Shown: one piece after another, positions 32,179-40,808 of the stretch
How the letters are laid out: the number at the start of each line of letters is the position of its first letter
Position numbering within the stretch: position 1 is the stretch's first letter
Origin: an uncultured Pelagibacteraceae bacterium
GTDB taxonomy: Bacteria; Pseudomonadota; Alphaproteobacteria; Pelagibacterales; Pelagibacteraceae
NCBI GenBank assembly: GCA_902517615.1
Contig: CABYCY010000002.1
Span: 56,755-120,754 of the forward strand
DNA length: 64,000 bases
Direction: 5' to 3'
The notes under the pieces: model-generated
What the model saw: the letters and a program-made list of their open reading frames with translations, nothing else
Told to the model about the DNA's origin: nothing
Databases searched by the model: none
Made by a program: the position numbers and the translations under genes

Positions 32179-33192
32179 TTAGCCTTCTATTGCAGTAATG
32201 ATTTGTCTCGCTCTTTTTAGAACTGCGTCACCATCAAGGCCTTTGCCGCTCATTTCTTTTAACCAATCTGACTCTATTGGTGCCAAGATTTTTTTGTATT
32301 CAGCAATAACATCATCTGATGCAATAATGATTTCGTGACCATCTCTTTTTGAGATTTCAGTTTTCATCTTAGCATTTTGATTATCAATTAAACTAGATGC
32401 CCAATCACCAAAAGCATGTCCGCTAAATTTATTTATACAAGCCTGTGCTCCAGCTGATAAGCCATTAAACTTATCTTCGTTCATAATTAAACCAAACGTT
32501 GCATTTGTTAGATTAACTTCAGTATGATATTTGGTTACATCAAATAATCTAAAAGATCCTACTGCTGTATATGGAAAAGGAGTTCCATCTACTACTCCTT
32601 TGCTCAAAGCTTCAGAAGTTCCAGGTGCAGGAACTTTTACTCCTGTTGCGCCCAAAGTCTTTAAAATTGTTCCAGCAATTTTGCTTGGAACTCTCATTTT
32701 CTTCCCTTTAAAATCTGCAGGTCTAACAACTTTTGTATCTTTCATATGAATTTGATACCCAGGATTAGAATGAAGTCCTATCACTTTAATTCCTGCCATT
32801 TCTTTATCTAAATATCCTTCGTTAAACATAGTATTAAGAGCCGTTGTTCCAGCTTTTGAACTTTTAGTTAGAAATGGTAATTCAATTACTGAACTTAAAG
32901 GAAATTGACCTCCGATGTATCCTAAAACTGTCCATGAAATATCTGCAACACCTGATGTTACAATATCATATTGTTTAGGAGGACTTCCCAATACTCCACC
33001 AGCATACATTTTTACATTTAATGCTCCAGCTGAACACTGGTTAACTTTTGTTGCCCAAGCTGCAAGAATTTTACTTGCTATAAATGCTTTTGGCGGTTCA
33101 AAAGTTGCTAACTTAAGCTCTGTTGCTGAAGATGCACTAACTATGCTGAATGAAAAAATTCCAATAATTAATCCTACTAATTTTTTTTTCAT
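32179..33192 (-). CDS. TRAP transporter substrate-binding protein (DctP-like)
   Basis: Signal peptide; ELKLATFEPPKAFIASKILAAWATKVN; FKGKKMRVPSKIAGTILKTLGATGVKVPAPGTSEALSKGVVDG. Confidence 0.9.
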   Translation of the reverse strand: MKKKLVGLIIGIFSFSIVSASSATELKLATFEPPKAFIASKILAAWATKVNQCSAGALNVKMYAGGVLGSPPKQYDIVTSGVADISWTVLGYIGGQFPLSSVIELPFLTKSSKAGTTALNTMFNEGYLDKEMAGIKVIGLHSNPGYQIHMKDTKVVRPADFKGKKMRVPSKIAGTILKTLGATGVKVPAPGTSEALSKGVVDGTPFPYTAVGSFRLFDVTKYHTEVNLTNATFGLIMNEDKFNGLSAGAQACINKFSGHAFGDWASSLIDNQNAKMKTEISKRDGHEIIIASDDVIAEYKKILAPIESDWLKEMSGKGLDGDAVLKRARQIITAIEG

Positions 33193-33242
33193 AAAATTAT
33201 CCCTTTGTTGTTTAAAATTATTCTAAAATACTAACGTGAAAT

Positions 33243-34094
33243 TTAAATTATTTCATCTTTAATTGTGTTAGATAAAACACCAATTTCAGTGACCTCTACC
33301 TCAACTTTATCACCAGGTTTCATGAAAACAGGTGGATTTCTCTTAAATCCAACACCCCCAGGAGTGCCTGTAACCAATACATCTCCTGCTCTCCAAGCCA
33401 TTGCCTTTGAAACATATGAAATCAATATTGGAATATCAAAAATTAACTGACTTAATTTTGCATTTTGCATGACTTCCCCATTTAATCTTGTTTTAAGGGT
33501 AAGCTCTTTATAATCTTTAATATCTTCTGCAAGAACCATGTGAGGTCCAAAGCTTCCAGTTTTTTCAAAATTTTTTCCCATTCCAAATTGTCTTGTGTGT
33601 CTTTGCCAATCTCTGATTGTGCTTTCATTGTAGCAAGAATAACCAACTATATGATTTAAAGCATCTTCGGGTTTAACATGTTTACCTGCCTCTCCCATAA
33701 TTACTGCCATCTCTCCTTCAAAATCTAAATTATCAGAAGCAATTGGTCTTTGTATTGCTTGTAAATGTGCGGTTTGACTTTCTGGAAAACGATGAAAGAT
33801 AACCGGGTTTTCTTCAACCGTTCTATTAGTTTCTTTCACATGTTCGCTATAATTTAAACCTACGCAAATTATCTTTCCAGGATTAGGAATTAAAGGTAAA
33901 TACTCAATTTCATCAACACCCAAGTTACCAGGGTTTGAGCCAGCATATTTTTTAGCTTCGGAGATACCATTTATAGAAATAAGATCTTTTAAAGTATGCG
34001 CTCCAGATATTTTATCAGTAAGGTCTGTAATTAAATTATTGTCTAAAATACCAAATTTGTGTTTTGACTCATGTAAAAAGGAAATAAATTTCAT
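33243..34094 (-). CDS. Fumarylacetoacetate hydrolase family protein
   Basis: IICVGLNYSEHVKE...LDFEGEMAVIMGEAGKHV...VGYSCYNEST.RDWQ...GDVLVTGTPGGVGF. Confidence 0.9.
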   Translation of the reverse strand: MKFISFLHESKHKFGILDNNLITDLTDKISGAHTLKDLISINGISEAKKYAGSNPGNLGVDEIEYLPLIPNPGKIICVGLNYSEHVKETNRTVEENPVIFHRFPESQTAHLQAIQRPIASDNLDFEGEMAVIMGEAGKHVKPEDALNHIVGYSCYNESTIRDWQRHTRQFGMGKNFEKTGSFGPHMVLAEDIKDYKELTLKTRLNGEVMQNAKLSQLIFDIPILISYVSKAMAWRAGDVLVTGTPGGVGFKRNPPVFMKPGDKVEVEVTEIGVLSNTIKDEII

Positions 34095-34175
34095 AACTAA
34101 TACTTTCTGTTTAAAACAAACCTTATATGCTAATGTTTAATAAAATTGAAGAGACATTTTTATAAAATATAAAAA

Positions 34176-34655
34176 ATGAATAAAATATTTGATTATTCAG
34201 CAATTGCTTCTGGAATAATACTTTTATTATTATCAGTGTTAACATTTTGTGATGTCTTTGGACGAAGATTTTTAAATTCACCAGTTACTGGTACGATTGA
34301 ACTAGTTGAAATTGGAATGGCTTTAGTTGCATTTCTTGCAATGCCTAGAGCTTTTTTTTTAAATGCAAATGTTTCAGCAGATTTTATTAATAATTTAAAT
34401 TTAGGAAGATTTAAAACCTATCTAATAATTCTTAAATTCATTTTAATGATAATAATTATGTCTTTAATGGCTTATGCAACTACAAAAACTTCAATAAAAT
34501 TTATGGGTAATGAAAGAGTTACTCTTGATTTAGAATTATATTTTTATCCATTTTATTTTATCTCCTCATTAGGAATGTGGTTAAGTGTACTTGCAATTAT
34601 TATTTGGTTTATAAAAGCTTTATCTGAAACTAACGCAAAACTGAAAGATATATAG
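34176..34655 (+). CDS. TRAP transporter small permease (DctQ-like)
   Basis: 159 aa, 4 TM, DVFGRRFLNSPVTGTIELVEIGM. Confidence 0.88.
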   Translation: MNKIFDYSAIASGIILLLLSVLTFCDVFGRRFLNSPVTGTIELVEIGMALVAFLAMPRAFFLNANVSADFINNLNLGRFKTYLIILKFILMIIIMSLMAYATTKTSIKFMGNERVTLDLELYFYPFYFISSLGMWLSVLAIIIWFIKALSETNAKLKDI

Positions 34656-35965
34656 TGGAAATGGATCCAATTATAAATGGTGGTATAGCATTTGCTGCTG
34701 TCTTAATACTAATGGTCTTAAATATTCCAATTGGAATTGCAATGTTACTTGTAGGATTTACAGGTTTTGCATTAATTTCTGGATTTGATCCTGCAATTTT
34801 TGTATTGGGTACCGCTCCTTTTGATGCAGTATCAAAATATACTTTATCTGTACTTCCTCTTTTTGTTTTAATGGGAAATCTTGCAAACAGCGCTAATTTA
34901 TCAAGGAATTTATATGATGCTGCTTACGCAGTAGTTGGTCATTATAAAGGTGGATTAGCAATGTCTACTGTAGGTGCTTGTGCGGGCTTTGGAATGATAT
35001 GTGGTTCTTCAATTGCTACAGCAGCAACGATGTCTCAAATGGCTGGACCTGAAATGAAAAGACATGGTTACAGTGATGCTTTAATAAGTGGTTCAATAGC
35101 ATCTGGAGGAACATTAGGAATTATTATTCCACCAAGCGTCATTCTAGTAATTTATGCATATCTAACAGAACAGTCTGTTCAAGAGCTTTTCTTTGCAGCA
35201 TTAATACCTGGATTGATAGCTGTGATTTTATACATGATAGCAATTAGAGTTTATCTCATAATTTATCCTTCTCATGGTGGACATGGAAATAAAATGCCAC
35301 TTAAAGAAAGAATTGCAGCGATTACAAAAGTTTTTCCAATTTTTTTAATCTTTGCAATAATTATGGGTGGTCTTTATCTCGGTTTCTTTACCGCAACTGA
35401 AAGTGCTGCGGTTGGTGTTGTATTAGTTTTATTATTTATCTTAGTGAGAGGTCAACTAACTCTTAACTTATTAAAAGAAGCTTTGTGGACAACAATTAAA
35501 ACAGTAGGTTCTTTATATTTAATAGTAATAGGTGCTAGTATTTTTAATTATTTAATTACAGTAACCCAATTACCTTTTGCAGTCGTTGATTTTATAAATC
35601 ATTTAGAGCTTACACCTTTAGGAATTATTCTAGTTATTTGTGTTATTTATTTAGTTCTTGGAACTGTAATGGACTCACTAGCAATGCTATTCTTAACTAT
35701 TCCTGTTTTTTATCCAGTAATAGTTGATGCAGGAATTGACCCAGTTTGGTTTGGTATTTTTGCAGTTATAGTTGTTGAATTTGGATTAATTTCACCACCC
35801 GTTGGCATGAATTTATTTGTCATTAAAGGCGTGATGCAAAACACCCCTCTTCAAACTATATGGTTTGGAACTGTTCCTTTTTTAATAACAGATGTAATTA
35901 GACTTGCTTTGATTATTGCATTTCCTGCTATATGTTTGTATTTGCCTAGTTTAATGACACCTTAA
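34655..35965 (+). CDS. TRAP transporter large permease (DctM-like)
   Basis: GACAGFGMICGSSIATAATMSQMAGPEMKRHGYSDALISGSIASGGTLGIIIPPSV; GTG at 34655 or ATG at 34661. Confidence 0.92.
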   Translation: MEMDPIINGGIAFAAVLILMVLNIPIGIAMLLVGFTGFALISGFDPAIFVLGTAPFDAVSKYTLSVLPLFVLMGNLANSANLSRNLYDAAYAVVGHYKGGLAMSTVGACAGFGMICGSSIATAATMSQMAGPEMKRHGYSDALISGSIASGGTLGIIIPPSVILVIYAYLTEQSVQELFFAALIPGLIAVILYMIAIRVYLIIYPSHGGHGNKMPLKERIAAITKVFPIFLIFAIIMGGLYLGFFTATESAAVGVVLVLLFILVRGQLTLNLLKEALWTTIKTVGSLYLIVIGASIFNYLITVTQLPFAVVDFINHLELTPLGIILVICVIYLVLGTVMDSLAMLFLTIPVFYPVIVDAGIDPVWFGIFAVIVVEFGLISPPVGMNLFVIKGVMQNTPLQTIWFGTVPFLITDVIRLALIIAFPAICLYLPSLMTP

Positions 35966-35968
35966 TAA

Positions 35969-37552
35969 TTACCAAACCCCAATCATTATACCATCATCTT
36001 TAGTATAATCTCTTTCTTTAGTTACAAACTCATCAGTTGCTGCAACTCTATTTTTTCTATCTATTATTCTTTTAAGAAGTAATTCTTTCATTTCATCTCT
36101 AATTTTTGAATGTTTTTCAGATTTTCCCAAATCATTAAACTCATCAGGATCATTTTTTAAATCAAAAAGCTGAGGCTCAAATCCTTTATAATAAATATAT
36201 TTCCAATCATGATTTCTAATCATAAAAGCTCTTGCATCAGATGCTCCTAAGTTAAGTATTTTTCGAGCTTCATTAAATGAATAATCAATTTCACTAAAAA
36301 CAAAATCTTTCCAGTCTTTAGGATTTTCACCTTTTATTACTGGCATTAAAGAGTTTCCTTCTAATCTGTGTTTGCTAACTTTGCTTTCTACCGCATCTAA
36401 AAAAGTTGGAAGCAAATCAATCGCTTCAATAAATCTTTTTTCTTTGGTCCCTCTAGTTTTATCCGCATGTTCGCTTGGATCATAAATTATCATTGGTACT
36501 CTTACAGATTGCTCGTGAAATAATTCTTTCTCACCCAACCAATGATCTCCTTGGTAATCACCATGATCTGAAGCAAATACAATCATAGTGTCTTCCATGT
36601 GACCAGCATCTTTTAAAAACTTAAATAATCTTCCCAAATTATCATCAATTTGTTTAATTAAACCCATGTAACCAGATAAAACTGTGTTTCTAACTTCATC
36701 TTTTGAAAAAGTTTTGGAAATACTGTTTTCCATAAATGCTTTGTAAACTGGATGATCATTATTTTTCTCTGCATCATTTCTGTGCACAGGATAAAATTCA
36801 TTTTGAGAATACATATTATGATAAGGAGCTGGTGCCATATAAGGCCAATGCGGTTTAATATAGGATAAATGTAAAAACCAAGGTTTATCTTTACTCTCTT
36901 CTATAAATTCCATTGCACGATTAGTCATGAAAGCTGTTTCAGAATGTTTCTCTGGAATTCTTGCAGCTTTATTAGAATTTCTTAATCTCCAACCGCTTAA
37001 AATTTCTCCATTTTTACCTTCAGCAGAATTAGCCCAATCATTCCATGGATTGGGTCCATCGTATCCAAGTTTATTTAACCATTCGTTATAAGATAAAGTT
37101 TTTTTGGAATTTTTAATTTGATTATTTGGATGTAGTCCATCATCTCTTTCATAGGGATCAAAACCTGGTTCACTAATAACTAATCCTATTTCAGTATCTT
37201 TAGTAATACCAAGTCTACTCATACCATCTAAATCTGCTCTCATATGTGTTTTTCCAACTACACCTGTTCTTATTCCAGATTGACGTAAATAATCTCCAAT
37301 AGTTAATTCTCCAATTGGAAGTGGAACCTGGTTCCAAGTAGAACCATGACTAAAAACTGTTCTACCAGTGTAATAAGATGCTCTGGAAGGGCCACATACA
37401 GGTGATTGAACAAAAGCAGAAACGAACTGTACTCCTTTTTTTGCTAAACTATCAATGTTAGGAGTTTTTAAATGGGGATGTCCATAACAGGAAAGATAAT
37501 CCCATCTTAATTGATCAGCCATTATAAAAAGAATATTTTTAATTTTTTTCAT
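35969..37552 (-). CDS. Type I sulfatase (alkaline phosphatase superfamily)
   Basis: NILFIMADQLRWDYLSCYGHPHLKTPNIDSLA; active-site CGPSRAS (C-x-P-S-R formylglycine motif); SDHGD. Confidence 0.92.
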   Translation of the reverse strand: MKKIKNILFIMADQLRWDYLSCYGHPHLKTPNIDSLAKKGVQFVSAFVQSPVCGPSRASYYTGRTVFSHGSTWNQVPLPIGELTIGDYLRQSGIRTGVVGKTHMRADLDGMSRLGITKDTEIGLVISEPGFDPYERDDGLHPNNQIKNSKKTLSYNEWLNKLGYDGPNPWNDWANSAEGKNGEILSGWRLRNSNKAARIPEKHSETAFMTNRAMEFIEESKDKPWFLHLSYIKPHWPYMAPAPYHNMYSQNEFYPVHRNDAEKNNDHPVYKAFMENSISKTFSKDEVRNTVLSGYMGLIKQIDDNLGRLFKFLKDAGHMEDTMIVFASDHGDYQGDHWLGEKELFHEQSVRVPMIIYDPSEHADKTRGTKEKRFIEAIDLLPTFLDAVESKVSKHRLEGNSLMPVIKGENPKDWKDFVFSEIDYSFNEARKILNLGASDARAFMIRNHDWKYIYYKGFEPQLFDLKNDPDEFNDLGKSEKHSKIRDEMKELLLKRIIDRKNRVAATDEFVTKERDYTKDDGIMIGVW

Positions 37553-38500
37553 TTAGTTAAATAAAGTATCAACCTCAATTTTCTGACTCTCTAAGTCTTC
37601 ACAACTATAACCTAATTGTTCTAATTTTAACTTTGAGCATTTTTTTTTAGCATACCTAATTTCATCATAATAATTTATTTGTGTATGTGGATGAACACCG
37701 TCTTCTGCCATTCTATAAATTCCAAATTGCATTGTTGAATTGTTACTCCAGCCTTTTCCTTTATTGGGTGGCTTAACAGGTCCTTGATAGTGGTAAACTA
37801 GTTTTCCATTAATCCACATTTTAAGATATCCACTATCTTTAGTCGTATAATTTACATTCATTACAACATCATTCCATTTATCAAATATTTCATTTCTATC
37901 CATAATTTTGACATTTGCATTCTCTTTCCAGTTAACTGAGCAACCATCATTACCTTTAGCATTCATTTTTTTATAAATTTCTGGGGCATTACAAGCTGTA
38001 CGTCTTTGCCAATAAAGACCATCAAATGTTAAATCTGTATTAAACATTGGGGCCCAATCACCGTCATTGTGAATTTGCCAAATAGAATTGTGTCCTGCCA
38101 ATGGAGTATTAAATTTTTCTACATACCACGAAATTGTATGCCAAACATTTCCATTAAAAGTGATGTCTTTATCATTATTATTTGGTAACAACTCGTATCT
38201 CTCAGATCCAAATGGACCATTTTTACAATCATCTGATCCAGATGTTTTGCCACAACTACCACTTCTTAATTCAAATCTTAAGGCAGTCTTTCCATACCTT
38301 GCATTGTCAGTAATTTCTTGAATTGCGTAAGGCTTCCAATGTTCCATTATGTAACTGAACTTCCATTTATGTGGCCATTTATAAAAAACATCTCCTTTTG
38401 TTTTTATTACTCTATTTTTTTTAATTGTTAATGTGTTTGATTCTGCTGGAATGCTCCAAAATAAGGATAAACTAAAAAATATTAATAAAATTTTTTTCAT
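37553..38500 (-). CDS. Secreted polysaccharide lyase (heparin lyase I-like jelly roll)
   Basis: Signal peptide; HTISWYVEKFNTPLAGHNSIWQIHNDGDWAPMF; GYLKMWINGKLVYHYQGP; YYDEIRYAKK. Confidence 0.72.
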   Translation of the reverse strand: MKKILLIFFSLSLFWSIPAESNTLTIKKNRVIKTKGDVFYKWPHKWKFSYIMEHWKPYAIQEITDNARYGKTALRFELRSGSCGKTSGSDDCKNGPFGSERYELLPNNNDKDITFNGNVWHTISWYVEKFNTPLAGHNSIWQIHNDGDWAPMFNTDLTFDGLYWQRRTACNAPEIYKKMNAKGNDGCSVNWKENANVKIMDRNEIFDKWNDVVMNVNYTTKDSGYLKMWINGKLVYHYQGPVKPPNKGKGWSNNSTMQFGIYRMAEDGVHPHTQINYYDEIRYAKKKCSKLKLEQLGYSCEDLESQKIEVDTLFN

Positions 38501-39688
38501 TTAGAATAGTGTAATCTTTTTTTGATAATGCACATAACAACCATTATTCTCTAAATCAGAAAAATCAGAGAAGTTTTCAACACATTTAGATAATCCATCT
38601 TTTGCAGCCCCATCTTTACTATATCCCTGATGCTTTAATAAATATTTTTCGTCTTTTTTATTTTTAATGATAGCAAGAAATTCGGGTTTCGTTCCTTGAA
38701 AATCTATTCTTTTTGCTTCTGTTTTTGATGTTAGTCTTTTTATTTTCTTAGCACCTTCTGGAATATAGTGTCTGTCTTTTGCTTTATATTTATATTTAGT
38801 TCTAGATACCCTTTCTTTTGGTTTATAATCACATTTTTTTTTATCCATAACCTTCTCACAATTTTTACTGATAACATATTCTTTTATTGATAGCGTAGAA
38901 GGCTCAATCAATTTAGGATCTCTTTCAGCCTCTTCAGTGCTCCAATATCTATATAAGCCAATTTTAAAAGCTATACCGCCTGTTAAATCTAAAGTTAAAT
39001 TAGGCCCATAAACTTCTAAAGTCCTTTCCCCATTCACCCACATAATAAATTCTCCATCTTCTTCTTTTGAAGGTTTTATTTTGAAAAGTAGGGTCTGATA
39101 TTCTTTTTTAAATGGAGTTAAACTGCCCATGTCAAATTTATACATTGATTTTTTAAATCTATTTGCCGTTGGATCTTTATCTGTCCAGAATACTTCTTCT
39201 ATTTGTTGAAAATAAAATTGTACTCTATTTGGTAGATCATCTTTGTTGGTGGTATACATTATCTGCATTGCTGGATAAATAATGTTCCCATCATTTTCTG
39301 TTCCAACTATTTGCCAAATATTAGCATCGTGGTTAAGACCAGGATTTACTTTAAATTTATATTTTAAGTAAACTTCTTTACCTAACTTGTAAAAATTTTT
39401 CTTTTTAGTGACAAATTCCCATCTTTGAGCTTGTTCATCAGAAAGATCCCAATCTTCTGGATGTCCTTTCATTGAATAATCTAGAGTGATTTCTATAGCT
39501 TTCTCATCTTCGTTATAACGAAGTATATCTTTATGCTTAGTAAGAGAGTCGTAAGCAAGGGACATCTTTTTTTTTGCATCACCACCTAATATTTCTTTTT
39601 TAAAAATCTTTAGTGGATTCTTTGACGCTGCATATAATTGAGTGGTAAAAATAATTGATATAGCAACAACAGTAATAATTTTTTTCAT
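38501..39688 (-). CDS. Secreted heparin-lyase-like jelly-roll protein (divergent paralogue)
   Basis: Signal peptide; YLKYKFKVNPGLNHDANIWQIVGTENDGN; EFIMWVNGERTLEVYGPN; FKIGLYRYWS. Confidence 0.6.
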   Translation of the reverse strand: MKKIITVVAISIIFTTQLYAASKNPLKIFKKEILGGDAKKKMSLAYDSLTKHKDILRYNEDEKAIEITLDYSMKGHPEDWDLSDEQAQRWEFVTKKKNFYKLGKEVYLKYKFKVNPGLNHDANIWQIVGTENDGNIIYPAMQIMYTTNKDDLPNRVQFYFQQIEEVFWTDKDPTANRFKKSMYKFDMGSLTPFKKEYQTLLFKIKPSKEEDGEFIMWVNGERTLEVYGPNLTLDLTGGIAFKIGLYRYWSTEEAERDPKLIEPSTLSIKEYVISKNCEKVMDKKKCDYKPKERVSRTKYKYKAKDRHYIPEGAKKIKRLTSKTEAKRIDFQGTKPEFLAIIKNKKDEKYLLKHQGYSKDGAAKDGLSKCVENFSDFSDLENNGCYVHYQKKITLF

Positions 39689-39792
39689 ATTAAACTTGTT
39701 GTCCCTTTATTTAAAAGTCAGCACAACCAGACTTTAGTTAAATAAAAATATTATTTATTAATAAGTAGATGTCAATGGCTAGAAATTGTTTA

Positions 39793-40803
39793 TTAAAAAT
39801 CTAAAGTTTTTTTAGACCCATCACTATATGTAAATTCTACTTGTTTTTTTGAAATGCTTTTTATTGAGGTAAATCCATCGTATTCTGCAATAAATTCATT
39901 TAATTTTTTTCTACCCTTCTTACTCATTTTTTTTCCTGGAGCATTCACACCAACATCAATGATTAACTCTGCTCCATTTAAAAATGCTTTTACCCAAGCT
40001 TTTACTGGTGCACCACAAGTCATAGCCTCTGTTAACCAAATAGGTTTATTTACATCTACACTTTTTAATAAAGCTGCAAATTCATCTACCCATAGTTCTT
40101 TATCACACTGTCCATCAGGACCACTTATATGGTGAATGTTTGCAATATCGAAATGATCTTTAATTTTTGGCAAAGCAGATTTCCAATATTTAATATTTTC
40201 TGGGAACATTCCTGCAGCACCAGCCATAACAATGACTGCATCTGGCTGTTTTTCCTTAATCACTTTAGAAGAAAAATTAAAAATTTCTACAAAGTCTTCC
40301 TCGCTTCCTTTAAAGAACATTTTAAACTCTGGCTCATTCATAATATCCCAATATATAATTGGCTTAGTTAGGCCAGGCATATCATTTGAACCATCTCCGT
40401 CATAACGATCAACTAATTTTAAAAGAAAAGTTTTGTAGTCATCCATTGAGCAAGGTTTACTTAGATATTTGGTAAATTTTTTTCCAAAAGGACTTCTTGC
40501 TTTTTTTCTTTTACAGGATTTTTGCTCCCAATTGGCGTGAGGCCAGATAGTTGCTAAAATTGTTTGATTATGTTCTTGTGCATAAACAACATATTTATCT
40601 GCCTCTTCCCAAGTAAAATTTCCTTTTTCTTTTTCAATGTGGTTCCAAATAAAAGGTCCTGGATGAGGTCTAACCCATTGATTATCTTTACCTCGCATTT
40701 TTTTATCGCGCATTTCAGTTAGCTCTCCAAATCTTGAGTTTGCAAAAGATGAGTTTGAAATCAGATTAAAAAAAACAATGAATAAAATAAATCTAATAAA
40801 CAT
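39793..40803 (-). CDS. Secreted glycoside hydrolase (clan GH-A-like TIM barrel)
   Basis: Signal peptide; WDIMNEPE (acid/base) and KPIWLTEAMTCG (nucleophile) motifs. Confidence 0.72.
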   Translation of the reverse strand: MFIRFILFIVFFNLISNSSFANSRFGELTEMRDKKMRGKDNQWVRPHPGPFIWNHIEKEKGNFTWEEADKYVVYAQEHNQTILATIWPHANWEQKSCKRKKARSPFGKKFTKYLSKPCSMDDYKTFLLKLVDRYDGDGSNDMPGLTKPIIYWDIMNEPEFKMFFKGSEEDFVEIFNFSSKVIKEKQPDAVIVMAGAAGMFPENIKYWKSALPKIKDHFDIANIHHISGPDGQCDKELWVDEFAALLKSVDVNKPIWLTEAMTCGAPVKAWVKAFLNGAELIIDVGVNAPGKKMSKKGRKKLNEFIAEYDGFTSIKSISKKQVEFTYSDGSKKTLDF

Positions 40804-40808
40804 TTTAT

